Of a stretch of DNA of 64,000 nucleotides, positions 32,811-40,483 are shown one piece after another. The notes beneath the pieces were generated by a model. That model was given only the letters and a program-made list of their open reading frames with translations, did no database searches and was not told the origin of the DNA. The stretch's first letter is position 1. Each line of letters opens with the position of its first letter. A program made the position numbers and the translations under genes. Source of the DNA: Anaerolineales bacterium UBA2317 (GTDB lineage Bacteria > Chloroflexota > Anaerolineae > Anaerolineales > Villigracilaceae); the NCBI GenBank assembly GCA_002345215.1, contig DDVH01000052.1, positions 231,453 through 295,452 on the forward strand. Direction: 5' to 3'.

Positions 32811-33576
32811 TTTATTAGATGAATTTCAGCAAAGGCAGAAGTTGGTTTATGATTCGGATTTTCAAAATACTACTGTACTTAACTTTATAGGATGGCTTAA
32901 AACGAATAAAGAGACAGAAAAGATTATTTCCGAACTTAGCGAAGAAACTAGAGGAGTAGAATTAGCTAAGAAAGCAGATTTTAAAACCCCTCCTCCAGTA
33001 GAAAACCCAAGAGACTCTGTATTATTAGGGCTTTACTTTATAAATCAATTAGGATCTGGAACTAAATTAGATCTTTTGGCTACGAGTTATGGTCATGATA
33101 AGGAACCAGAAAAAATAATCCGTGTATATATCAACCCATTTTTTGATTATTTAGAAAAGAAAATTAAAGAAACAATAAAGGTTGATAATAAACCAGAACA
33201 TATACCACACATACTACATGGTGACTTTAGAGGCTCTGTTATAAACATAAACTCAACTTTAATAAAGTCAAGTCAGACTATACAAAACAAATCAAATTTT
33301 GATGAAGAAATAAAAAAAGAACTTACTCAGTTACTTGAAGAACTTAATCAAGTTCTTTCACAAGTACCATCAGATAAAATAAACGAAGCTGAAGCAGTAG
33401 CATGGGCTGCCGAGTCTTTAGTTGAAGCAAAAGTATCAGACAAACCGAATCCAGTTAAGATTGAAATTACTAAAGAGTCTCTACAAAAAGCAGCCACCAA
33501 CCTTGCATCAATAATGCCTACTGTAATAAATATTGCAGAAAAAATAATCACTACTATTCAAAAAGTAGGTAATTAA
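32803..33576 (+). CDS. Unknown protein coupled to the restriction-modification gene
   Basis: A 257-residue soluble, mostly helical protein with no cysteine-rich or catalytic motif that could be recognised. The first half (VLLGLYFINQLGSGTK, VYINPFFDYLEKKI) may be a small alpha/beta or winged-helix module; the second half (from about residue 160) is coiled-coil-like (IKKELTQLLEELNQVLSQV). GGAG precedes the ATG, and the start overlaps the upstream stop by 8 bp, so the two proteins are made together. It may be a partner or modulator of the enzyme. It is markedly more AT-rich than the enzyme gene. Confidence 0.6.
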   Translation: MDNLLDEFQQRQKLVYDSDFQNTTVLNFIGWLKTNKETEKIISELSEETRGVELAKKADFKTPPPVENPRDSVLLGLYFINQLGSGTKLDLLATSYGHDKEPEKIIRVYINPFFDYLEKKIKETIKVDNKPEHIPHILHGDFRGSVININSTLIKSSQTIQNKSNFDEEIKKELTQLLEELNQVLSQVPSDKINEAEAVAWAAESLVEAKVSDKPNPVKIEITKESLQKAATNLASIMPTVINIAEKIITTIQKVGN

Positions 33577-33608
33577 GGTAAAACCTATATAAGGAGAGAT
33601 GAGAAAGA

Positions 33609-33767
33609 ATGATTAAGCTTTTAGTAAAATTAATTTTGTTGATTGCACCATTTGGAATAGGATACTGGACTTGGATTTCCTATGGTCAAACAGTAGGCAT
33701 TGTTTGTTTTATCATAGCAGGGTTTATAGCTTATTTTCTTTACAAGAGAATCCCTGACTATATATAA
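33609..33767 (+). CDS. Small two-helix membrane protein (52 aa)
   Basis: A 52-residue protein, MIKLLVKLILLIAPF... to ...KRIPDYI, with two hydrophobic helices (about 4-22 and 29-45) joined by a SYGQT turn and ending in a basic segment. AAGGAGAG lies about 12 nt upstream, slightly far. It follows the 257-residue gene by 32 bp on the same strand and is followed by a hairpin terminator, so it may be the last gene of the restriction-modification operon. Small membrane proteins occur as toxins or accessory subunits in defence operons; no evidence decides this. Confidence 0.5.
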   Translation: MIKLLVKLILLIAPFGIGYWTWISYGQTVGIVCFIIAGFIAYFLYKRIPDYI

Positions 33768-33791
33768 ATATTACATATTTTCAAAACCCTT

Positions 33792-33823
33792 ATCTCCTGT
33801 CTAAAATTAGGCAGGAGATTTTA
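33792..33823 (+). terminator. Intrinsic terminator after the small membrane gene
   Basis: Stem ATCTCCTG(TCT) / (AGG)CAGGAGAT with an AAAATT loop, followed by TTTTATTTCC. It closes the restriction-modification operon. Confidence 0.75.
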
Positions 33824-33854
33824 TTTCCCTATATTTCAAACAAAGGAGTTTAGT

Positions 33855-34490
33855 ATGAAATCAGAAAAAGAGAAAAATTACGAAAGAAGGAGTAGGAAAA
33901 GAGATGAGTTTATCGAAATTTTCGAACGCCTCTCAACTTGGAATAAGTTATTAGTTATTTCTAAATTGTATTGGCTACTCTTTTTACAAAAACTGAAAGA
34001 GTTTCCCGCAAACTGGGTTCGTTATCAAATAGATTTTGAAGAAGACATCCGAGAACATGGTATGCCGTTTAGATTGAAATTAAGCCTTCAACGATGGTTT
34101 AATTATCCACCATATAAAAGTGAAACATATTTTAATATTCAGGGTAAAAAAATTTGGTTTCACTCTTTTGTAGAAGAAGATAACTTTGAGTTACACCTTC
34201 AATATAAAGGAAGGTTTGCAGGTCATATTTGGTTTCAGCCTGAAAAAGACAAAACGGCTACTATTATTGGAATTCATATCCGTGAAGAATTTCGTAATAT
34301 TGGGTTAGGCACAATCGCATTTCAAGAGGCAATAAACCTAATTAAAGGCAAAATATCTTGCCTTAGAGGAGTTCTTGAAAAAGAATATGAAAGAGATATT
34401 GAAGCATCTTTACGTTGGTTAAATCGGCAAGGGTTTGAAACCATTAAAAAGGAAAATGGCGACTATGAATTGATATTTCGAATAGATTAA
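33855..34490 (+). CDS. GNAT-like protein with long N-terminal extension
   Basis: A 211-residue protein. The C-terminal part carries IIGIHIREEFRNIGLGTIAFQEA, a recognisable GNAT acetyl-CoA pyrophosphate loop (RNIGLG), and then LRWLNRQGFETIKK. The N-terminal ~100 residues are basic and helical with an amphipathic, partly hydrophobic stretch (LLVISKLYWLLFLQKL) that could lie on the membrane. AAAGGAG precedes the ATG. The gene is AT-rich like its neighbours and lies in the accessory island. The substrate is unknown. Confidence 0.65.
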   Translation: MKSEKEKNYERRSRKRDEFIEIFERLSTWNKLLVISKLYWLLFLQKLKEFPANWVRYQIDFEEDIREHGMPFRLKLSLQRWFNYPPYKSETYFNIQGKKIWFHSFVEEDNFELHLQYKGRFAGHIWFQPEKDKTATIIGIHIREEFRNIGLGTIAFQEAINLIKGKISCLRGVLEKEYERDIEASLRWLNRQGFETIKKENGDYELIFRID

Positions 34491-34555
34491 ATTACAAATA
34501 TCGATTTTATTTGAAGTAGTTCAATACAAACAGATGACAGTCACTTAGCAAAACC

Positions 34556-34643
34556 AAACCCCTCCCAACCTCCCCTAAAGGGGAGGAGCTAATGACTTTA
34601 CGCAACAAACTCCCTTCCCTTTAGGGAAGGGTCGGGGATGGGT
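34556..34643. repeat. AAACCCCTCCCAACCTCCCC repeat, copy 1
   Basis: A composite of two hairpins (TCCCCTAAAGGGGA and CCCTTCCCTTTAGGGAAGGG) joined by GGAGCTAATG...CAACAAACT. A second copy in the same orientation is at 35436-35546, across the next gene. Flanking 34491-34700 shows nothing else coding. Confidence 0.8.
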
Positions 34644-34700
34644 TAAAGAAATAACTATCACCTAAAAAACTATATGATTTCTAGGTCTTGAATTTCTTTA

Positions 34701-35336
34701 TCACTCAATATTGATTAACTCTTTACAAGTGGGGTAATTCGGGCAAGACCAAAAATCTTTGCCTTTGAAATCTCCATGCCTTGCAGTTTTTCTCACCATC
34801 GGAATTTTATGATTTGGGCATACAGGCGGTACGTCTGTTTTTTCTGCTTGGTCGAAATGCGGAGTTAATAACTTTTGTAAAGCATCTACATCAAACTTAT
34901 GCTTTACAGGCACACGTATTAAGGGGAGCAGTGCCGCTTCAAACACTAAATTCTTAAACGCATCACGCTTTTGGTGGGTGGCTTCATTATGACTACGGTC
35001 ATCCAGTTCAATCGCAAACAATGGGCGCAACGTATGATTTTCACAAATCAGAAAATCAACATGGCGTTGTGCAATGCGATTGCGAGCAGTTTGATATTTT
35101 TCCTTGTCCGTGATGAAAAATACATCTTGCAATCCCACTTTCGGAATCACCATAGCCTTATCTTCCAATGCTTTCAATAACACAAGGTAAAACTCTCGCT
35201 CTGGTGCAGTCAAAATACTATCGCGTCTTCGGTATGGTAACGATGTTGCAGTATCTTCATCCCCGAATAACCCGAATAATTTGAAAATTAACGAGAGACA
35301 TCCCTCAGAATTTTTGGCTTGCCTGCTTTGAGTCAT
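34701..35336 (-). CDS. DUF2726-like nuclease-fold protein with topoisomerase-type zinc finger
   Basis: A 211-residue protein. Residues 40-160 match the DUF2726 pattern: LTAPEREFYLVLLKAL, then VDFLICENHTLRPLFAIELDDRSH, where the acidic/ExD residues sit as in PD-(D/E)xK-related nucleases, then LPLIRVPVKHKFD. Residues 170-211 are a four-cysteine zinc finger like that at the end of topoisomerase I (CPNHKIPM...SCPNYPTCKELI). It probably binds or cuts DNA. It lies between two direct copies of a palindromic repeat, in the island with the type IIL enzyme. The start at 35336 has a GGGTAG-like, weak ribosome site. Confidence 0.8.
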   Translation of the reverse strand: MTQSRQAKNSEGCLSLIFKLFGLFGDEDTATSLPYRRRDSILTAPEREFYLVLLKALEDKAMVIPKVGLQDVFFITDKEKYQTARNRIAQRHVDFLICENHTLRPLFAIELDDRSHNEATHQKRDAFKNLVFEAALLPLIRVPVKHKFDVDALQKLLTPHFDQAEKTDVPPVCPNHKIPMVRKTARHGDFKGKDFWSCPNYPTCKELINIE

Positions 35337-35435
35337 TGCTACCCTTGTCTATAATTAAAAATGTTACATACCCGATTTACACTTAATTCTACTAGACTTG
35401 CTCCATGTCCGACACAACAACCACCTTACAACTCC

Positions 35436-35546
35436 AAACCCCTCCCAACCTCCCCTAAAGGGGAGGAGCTAATGCCTGTACGCAACAAACTCCCTTCCCG
35501 CCTGCCCTCAGAATATGAGGGCAGGCGGGAAGGGTCGGGGATGGGT
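35436..35546. repeat. AAACCCCTCCCAACCTCCCC repeat, copy 2, with a nested palindrome
   Basis: Same element as 34556-34643, except that the second hairpin has its TTTAG loop replaced by a further palindrome, CGCCTGCCCTCA...TGAGGGCAGGCG. Thus one palindrome is nested in another. Confidence 0.8.
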
Positions 35547-35660
35547 CAAAAAAAATGTACTCTCCCCCCTCAGTACATTTGCCTATTGAAAAATCTTCAA
35601 AAATCCGTACAATACAAAAAAACGTGGGAAACATATCGCACCCCCTCCACCTGTTACCCA

Positions 35661-35749
35661 CGACCAATAAGACTTGTCTGACCACTTAGACCAGTCCGAC
35701 CTATTAGACCACCTGACCACTAAGACCTGTCAGACCAACCAGCCAACTA
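35661..35749. repeat. 9-bp repeat array, reverse orientation (AGACCNNNN units)
   Basis: About ten units such as CGACCAATA, AGACTTGTC, AGACCAGTC and AGACCTGTC, with one 8-nt unit. This is the reverse complement of the array at 28702-28845. It decays into ACTAGCAAACTAGC. Confidence 0.75.
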
Positions 35750-35928
35750 AAAAACTAGCAAACTAGCGAACCCATATATAGGCAGTACCCCCTACCATGC
35801 CAAAGCGAGGAATGAGTATAGGCACAGTATAGGCACCCCCCGACCAACCCCCAATTTGCCCCGCCAATCACCCCCCATATATGGGATGTGATTTTTATTC
35901 AACTTTTTCAAGCCAAAAGGAGATAAAC
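35750..35928. other. C-rich intergenic region upstream of the 189-residue gene
   Basis: It contains CCCATATATA at 35771 and the palindrome CCCATATATGGG at 35874-35885, two GTATAGGCAC copies near 35820, and a strongly C-rich top strand. No ORF is convincing. AAAGGAG near 35919 is the ribosome site of the following gene. With the repeats before it, the whole 35337-35928 gap carries no gene. Confidence 0.5.
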
Positions 35929-36498
35929 ATGGCAAAAGTAAAATTGAACCCCATCGTAGAGTCAGTGCGCGGAGGAGTCGGCGATTTGGTCTTCCGCAAA
36001 CTGAACGGTGACACCGTGCTATCGGGCAAACCCGATTTCACAAACGTTGAAGCCACCCCTGAACAAGAAGCGCATCGTGCCCGCTTCAAACAGGCGGTTG
36101 CCTACGGACGCATGGTACTAGCCGATAGTGACGCCCGCGAAGATTACGACGAAGCCGCGCAAGTCAAAGGCAAATCCGCTTTCGCGCTCATGGTCGCAGA
36201 CTTCATGCATGCCCCTTCGATTGATGAAGTGGACGTTTCAGAATACGGCGGTTTGGCAAATCAATTCATCTACATCCGCACCAGTGACGACTTCACCGTT
36301 GAAGAAGTCTCCGTGCGCATTTTAGATAACGGCGGTACAGAATTAGAAGGTGGCGAAGCCGACTTCGACTCAGCTACAAACCGCTGGGTTTATGAAGGTC
36401 AAACCAACCTCACGCTCGGCACCACCATTCAAATTGAAGTCACCGTCACCGACAGACCCGGTAGCACCACAGTTACAGGTCAAAGCCATAACATCTAA
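35929..36498 (+). CDS. Conserved protein of unknown function (MAKVKLNP... family)
   Basis: A 189-residue protein counted from ATG 35929, with AAAAGGAG 7 nt upstream. The N-terminal half is basic and helical (VESVRGGVGDLVFRKLNG; AHRARFKQAVAYGRMVLAD; FALMVADFMHAP). The C-terminal half is an Ig-like beta domain (FIYIRTSDDFTVEEVSVRIL to QIEVTVTD). It resembles an uncharacterised family seen in Chloroflexota and other environmental bacteria. The reading frame is far richer in G and C than the repeat-filled DNA around it. There is no signal peptide. Function unknown; a structural or phage-derived role is possible. Confidence 0.7.
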   Translation: MAKVKLNPIVESVRGGVGDLVFRKLNGDTVLSGKPDFTNVEATPEQEAHRARFKQAVAYGRMVLADSDAREDYDEAAQVKGKSAFALMVADFMHAPSIDEVDVSEYGGLANQFIYIRTSDDFTVEEVSVRILDNGGTELEGGEADFDSATNRWVYEGQTNLTLGTTIQIEVTVTDRPGSTTVTGQSHNI

Positions 36499-36538
36499 GC
36501 AGTAAGTCAGCACGTCTGCGTGGCGGGGGCAGACTTAA

Positions 36539-36571
36539 AGGTGACAGTCACTTTCAAAGTGACTGTCACCT
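36539..36571. repeat. AGGTGACAGTCACTTT palindrome
   Basis: Perfect 16-bp arms around one C. It is the intergenic relative of the palindrome inserted in the restriction-modification gene at 31356-31390. It may also terminate the 189-residue gene. Confidence 0.85.
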
Positions 36572-36581
36572 CACAAAGCAC

Positions 36582-36614
36582 AGACCTCCGAGGTTTTCAA
36601 AACCTCGGAGGTCT
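36582..36614. repeat. AGACCTCCGAGGTTTT palindrome
   Basis: Perfect 16-bp arms around one C; same family as 3525-3557. Between here and 36722 lie TTAGCGATTAGC short repeats and no coding sequence. Confidence 0.85.
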
Positions 36615-36722
36615 CATGCAATGATTGACATCCCACATCTTTTTTGCTACACTCGATTTGTCAGACAACTAGACCAATTAGCGATTAGCACTTGGCTATT
36701 AGCGATTAGCGATTAGCAATTT

Positions 36723-36835
36723 AGACCACTAAGACCTGTCAGACCATTTAGACTTATTAGACCACTAAGACCATTTAGACCATTGAGACTTATTAGACCA
36801 CTAAGACCATTTAGACCAGTGAGACCAATCAGACC
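36723..36835. repeat. 9-bp repeat array, 12.5 units, ending 2 bp before a start codon
   Basis: Twelve exact 9-nt steps (AGACCACTA, AGACCATTT, AGACTTATT and so on), then AGACC, TT and the ATG at 36838. A three-unit block AGACTTATT-AGACCACTA-AGACCATTT is itself repeated. Orientation is opposite to the array at 28702. Confidence 0.88.
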
Positions 36836-36837
36836 TT

Positions 36838-38214
36838 ATGACCACACTACTCATCAAAAACGCACACATCGTCACTATGGACGACAAACGCACAGAAATT
36901 CCGAACGGAGGCATATTCATCCGCGACGGAATCATAGAGAGGGTAGGGAAAGAAGCGGAACTGCCACAAGAGGCAGATGAAGTGTTAGATTTGAAAGACC
37001 ACGTCGTTCTGCCGGGCTTGGTCAATACACATCATCACTTTTATCAAACCCTCACGCGCGCCGTGCCTGCCGCACAAGATGCCAACCTATTCAACTGGCT
37101 AAAAACCTTATACCCGATTTGGGCAAAGATTCAGCCCGATGATATTTTCACTTCGACTCAAACAGCCTTAGCAGAACTTGCGCTTTCAGGATGCACAACC
37201 GCCTCTGACCATTTGTATTTGTATCCAAACGCTTCAAAACTAGACGATGAAATTGAGGCGGCGCTTCAACTTGGGCTTCGGCTTCAAGCATCGCGTGGCT
37301 CGATGAGTTTAGGTGAATCCAAAGGTGGCTTACCGCCTGATTCAGTGGTGGATAGTGAAGATGCGATTTTGAAAGATTCGCAACGCCTGATAGAAAAATA
37401 TCACAATGCAAATCACGGCGCTATGACTCAGATTGTGCTTGCGCCCTGCTCGCCGTTTTCAGTGACGACTGATTTAATGAAACAATCTGCTAAGTTAGCG
37501 CGTGAGTATGGCGTGCATTTGCATACGCACTTAGCCGAAACAGAGGACGAAGAACAGTTTTGTTTAGAGAAGTTCGGGCATCGTCCTGTCAGTTATATGC
37601 AAGAGGTAGATTGGGTCGGTGATGATGTTTGGTTTGCCCATGCGGTCTATGTGAATGATGAAGAGATAAAAGTATTTGCCAAGCATAACTGCGGTGTGGC
37701 ACATTGCCCCACGTCTAATATGCGTTTGGCTTCTGGCATTGCGCCCATCAAAGAGTATCGCAAAGCAGGTGTGCCTATCGGCTTGGGTGTAGATGGTTCA
37801 GCCTCCAACGACGGCTCGCATCTACTGGCAGAAGTGCGCAACGCCATGTTGGTATCGCGCGTGAAAGAGGGCATCACAGGCTATTCACTTTCTAATGACC
37901 CCAATAGAAAATTGATGACAGCCCGCGAAGCCTTATATCTCGGTACGCGCGGTGGGGCAGATGTGTTGGGAAGAAAGGATATCGGAAGTTTGGAAGTGGG
38001 CAAATGCGCCGATTTCTTTGCAGTGAATCTCAACCGCCTCGAATTTACGGGGATGCATGACCCTGTCTCCGCGATTGTTTTCGGTCAGCCTGTGCGCGTG
38101 GATTACACCGTTGTGCATGGCAAGTTCATCGTCAAAGCAGGTCAACTGGTGACTGTAGATGAAGGCAAGATAATTGAACGCCATAATAAAGCGGCTAGAA
38201 GATTGTTGAGTTAG
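36838..38214 (+). CDS. 8-oxoguanine deaminase (amidohydrolase)
   Basis: A 458-residue amidohydrolase. LVNTHHHFYQTLTRAVPAAQ carries the metal-binding HxH and the substrate-side Gln typical of 8-oxoguanine deaminases; HLHTHLAETEDE gives the next metal His and the catalytic Glu, WFAHAVY the following His, and GVDGSASND the metal Asp. The reaction is 8-oxoguanine to urate plus ammonia. Related SsnA and guanine or cytosine deaminases are alternatives, but the AVPAAQDANLFNWL stretch points to the 8-oxoguanine group. No ribosome binding site is visible: the 9-bp array runs up to the start. It opens the purine cluster. Confidence 0.88.
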   Translation: MTTLLIKNAHIVTMDDKRTEIPNGGIFIRDGIIERVGKEAELPQEADEVLDLKDHVVLPGLVNTHHHFYQTLTRAVPAAQDANLFNWLKTLYPIWAKIQPDDIFTSTQTALAELALSGCTTASDHLYLYPNASKLDDEIEAALQLGLRLQASRGSMSLGESKGGLPPDSVVDSEDAILKDSQRLIEKYHNANHGAMTQIVLAPCSPFSVTTDLMKQSAKLAREYGVHLHTHLAETEDEEQFCLEKFGHRPVSYMQEVDWVGDDVWFAHAVYVNDEEIKVFAKHNCGVAHCPTSNMRLASGIAPIKEYRKAGVPIGLGVDGSASNDGSHLLAEVRNAMLVSRVKEGITGYSLSNDPNRKLMTAREALYLGTRGGADVLGRKDIGSLEVGKCADFFAVNLNRLEFTGMHDPVSAIVFGQPVRVDYTVVHGKFIVKAGQLVTVDEGKIIERHNKAARRLLS

Positions 38215-38253
38215 CAGGCTTGTCCTGAGCGTAGCGAAGGATCTGATTATAAA

Positions 38254-38553
38254 ATGTCATATCTAGTCCCCATCATTTTCGGTGCTTTGACTATCACAGG
38301 TTTGGTCGTGTCTATCATCGGCTTAATCAAGAGTAAGACATGGCTGGTGGTATTGGGCGCAGTTTTGTTTCTGCCGTTTGTGTATTACTTCGGCGGGTCA
38401 CCAACCACACGGATTATTATTGTCTTGCCATTGTTACACTTCGGCTCGGCGTATGCGTTGTATAAAAATAATAAGATGATGGCATGGAGTTTGTTCTCGC
38501 CAGTGGTCATGTTTGTGTTGTTTGTTATAGGCATTATTTTGGTGAATCAATAA
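38254..38553 (+). CDS. Small polytopic membrane protein
   Basis: A 99-residue protein with three to four hydrophobic helices (about 4-24, 28-48, 53-70, 77-97), separated by short loops with SKT, GGSPTTR and KNNKM. No family signature is visible. It lies between the two purine deaminase genes on the same strand. Because the purine family has no such small subunit, it may be an unrelated resident or help with membrane uptake. The start has no SD and a TATAAA directly in front. A hairpin follows the stop codon. Confidence 0.55.
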   Translation: MSYLVPIIFGALTITGLVVSIIGLIKSKTWLVVLGAVLFLPFVYYFGGSPTTRIIIVLPLLHFGSAYALYKNNKMMAWSLFSPVVMFVLFVIGIILVNQ

Positions 38554-38557
38554 GGAA

Positions 38558-38586
38558 GGACACAGCGAGACGATTTCGCTGTGTCC
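38558..38586 (+). terminator. Hairpin GGACACAGCGA / TCGCTGTGTCC
   Basis: Perfect 11-bp stem, 7-nt loop, 5 bp after the stop of the small membrane gene. It lacks a long T-tract, so termination is probably partial. Confidence 0.6.
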
Positions 38587-38609
38587 CTACAAATAATGGA
38601 GTTAATCTA

Positions 38610-40400
38610 ATGGCTTCTTCCACCAAACTGACAAAATCGTTGATAGATGTTGCTATGGGGCGAGCTCATGCCGACCTTGTGATTAAGAACGGCAAATGGG
38701 TCAGTGTGCAGTCTGGGGAGATACTCCCCAACACAGATATTGCTATCGTCAATGAAAGAATTGCTTATGTGGGCAATGATGCAAGTCATACCATCGGCAA
38801 GAAGACCAAGGTCATTGAGGCGAATGGAAAATACCTAGTCCCCGGTCTTTTGGATGGTCACATGCATGTTGAGTCAGGCATGGTGACTGTCACTGAGTTT
38901 GTGCGGGCAGTAGCGGTGCGTGGCACGACGGGTATGTTCATTGACCCGCATGAGATTGCAAATGTATTTGGTCTCAAAGGTGTCAAGTTAATGGTGGATG
39001 AAGCCCAGAAGCAACCGATTCATGTGTGGGTACAAATGCCATCGTGTGTACCGTCTGCGCCGGGGTTGGAAACACCGGGTTCATCTATCGGACCAAAAGA
39101 AGTGGCAAAAGCCATGCAGTGGAAAGGCATCATCGGTTTGGGTGAGATGATGAACTTCCCCGGCGTGTTTATGGGTGATACCAAAATGCTGGATGAAATG
39201 TCCGCGACCCATGCGGCAGGCAAAGTCATCGGTGGGCATTACGCTTCGCCAGATTTAGGTCTGCCGTTTCATGGCTATGTGGCAGGTGGTGCAGAAGATG
39301 ACCACGAAGGCACACGCGTTGAAGATGCGATTGCACGTGTAAGACAAGGCATGAAAGCGATGTTGCGCTATGGCTCCGCTTGGTTTGATGTTGCGGCACA
39401 GGTCAAAGCGATTACTGAAAAGAAATTAGATTCGCGTCGCTTCATCTTGTGTACAGATGATTCACACGCGGGGACATTAACCACTGAGGGACATATGGAT
39501 CGCGTCTTGCGTCATGCAATATCCGAAGGCTTGAATCCCATGACTGCGATTCAAATGATGACAATCAACACTGCCGAGCATTTCGGCATGAGCAAAGAGA
39601 TGGGTATGATTGCGCCCGGCAGATATGCAGATGTTTTGTTAGTCAATGACTTGATGAATTTTGGCGCAGACCTCGTGATTGCCAAAGGACAAGTGATTGC
39701 AGAACAGGGCGAATGGCAAATCAACTTGCCTTCGGCGAAATACCCAGGCTGGGTGAAGAAGTCTGTGAGGGTGCGGAGAAAACTCACAAGTGTAGATTTC
39801 ATTCTCCGCACGCGCGCCAGTGATGGGTCAGAGATTGAAGCGAATGTAATCGGTGTGATTGAGAATCAAGCACCGACACGTCATCTAAAAATGAAGGTGA
39901 CTGCTGACAATGGGGAAGTCAAAGCCGATATAAATCGTGACATCGCAAAGATTGCTTTGGTGGAACGCCATCGTAAAACTGGAAAAGTTGTGGTTGGTTT
40001 GGTGAGTGGTTTTGGATTTTTACGAAGGTGTGCGATTGCATCTACAGTGGCGCATGATAGTCATCACATGATTGTGGTCGGGAATGATGAAGAAAGTATG
40101 GCGGTTGCCGCGAATGAGTTAGCAAGATGTGGTGGTGGGCAAGTGGTGGTCGTGGATGAGCATGTGATTGCTTTGGTTGAAATGCCAATTGCAGGTTTGA
40201 TGTCAAACGAACGTGCGGACATTGTTGCAGAGAAAGCAAACAATGTTTTAGAAGGCTTCAAAATGTGTGGCAGTGAATTGAATAACCCGAATATGCAATT
40301 GAGTTTGTTGGCGTTGGTGGTCATCCCTGAATTGAGAATATCTGATAAAGGTTTGGTGGATGTGACCAAGTTTGATTTTATCCCTGTGTTGGAAGACTAA
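38610..40400 (+). CDS. ade: Adenine deaminase
   Basis: A 596-residue amidohydrolase of the bacterial/archaeal adenine deaminase type (COG1001): adenine to hypoxanthine plus ammonia. GLLDGHMHVESGMVT holds the HxHxE metal motif, the FIDPHEIANVFG block follows, then GGHYASPDLGLPFHGYVAGG and CTDDSHAGTL. The C-terminal ~170 residues form the family's extra domain, with GLMSNERAD. ATG 38610 is chosen because GGAG lies upstream and the conserved sequence begins there; the longer frame overlaps the small membrane gene. It is the second enzymatic gene of the purine cluster, directly before its putative regulator. Confidence 0.93.
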   Translation: MASSTKLTKSLIDVAMGRAHADLVIKNGKWVSVQSGEILPNTDIAIVNERIAYVGNDASHTIGKKTKVIEANGKYLVPGLLDGHMHVESGMVTVTEFVRAVAVRGTTGMFIDPHEIANVFGLKGVKLMVDEAQKQPIHVWVQMPSCVPSAPGLETPGSSIGPKEVAKAMQWKGIIGLGEMMNFPGVFMGDTKMLDEMSATHAAGKVIGGHYASPDLGLPFHGYVAGGAEDDHEGTRVEDAIARVRQGMKAMLRYGSAWFDVAAQVKAITEKKLDSRRFILCTDDSHAGTLTTEGHMDRVLRHAISEGLNPMTAIQMMTINTAEHFGMSKEMGMIAPGRYADVLLVNDLMNFGADLVIAKGQVIAEQGEWQINLPSAKYPGWVKKSVRVRRKLTSVDFILRTRASDGSEIEANVIGVIENQAPTRHLKMKVTADNGEVKADINRDIAKIALVERHRKTGKVVVGLVSGFGFLRRCAIASTVAHDSHHMIVVGNDEESMAVAANELARCGGGQVVVVDEHVIALVEMPIAGLMSNERADIVAEKANNVLEGFKMCGSELNNPNMQLSLLALVVIPELRISDKGLVDVTKFDFIPVLED

Positions 40401-40405
40401 AATTA

Positions 40406-40466
40406 GCCACAGAGCACACAGAGAACTCTGAGATTTTTTCTCAAAAGACTCTGTGGACTCTGTGGC
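40406..40466. repeat. GCCACAGAG...CTCTGTGGC palindromic repeat
   Basis: A long imperfect hairpin (GCCACAGAG / CTCTGTGGC ends, GAGATTTTTTCTC centre) between ade and the GntR gene. Family members at 21645-21714 and 56896-56965. Confidence 0.8.
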
Positions 40467-40483
40467 GAAAAGAGAGAAAACTT

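Noticed and set aside
35361..35681. A 106-codon plus-strand frame
   Set aside because: It is made of repeat copy 2 and the start of the 9-bp array; no coding signature.
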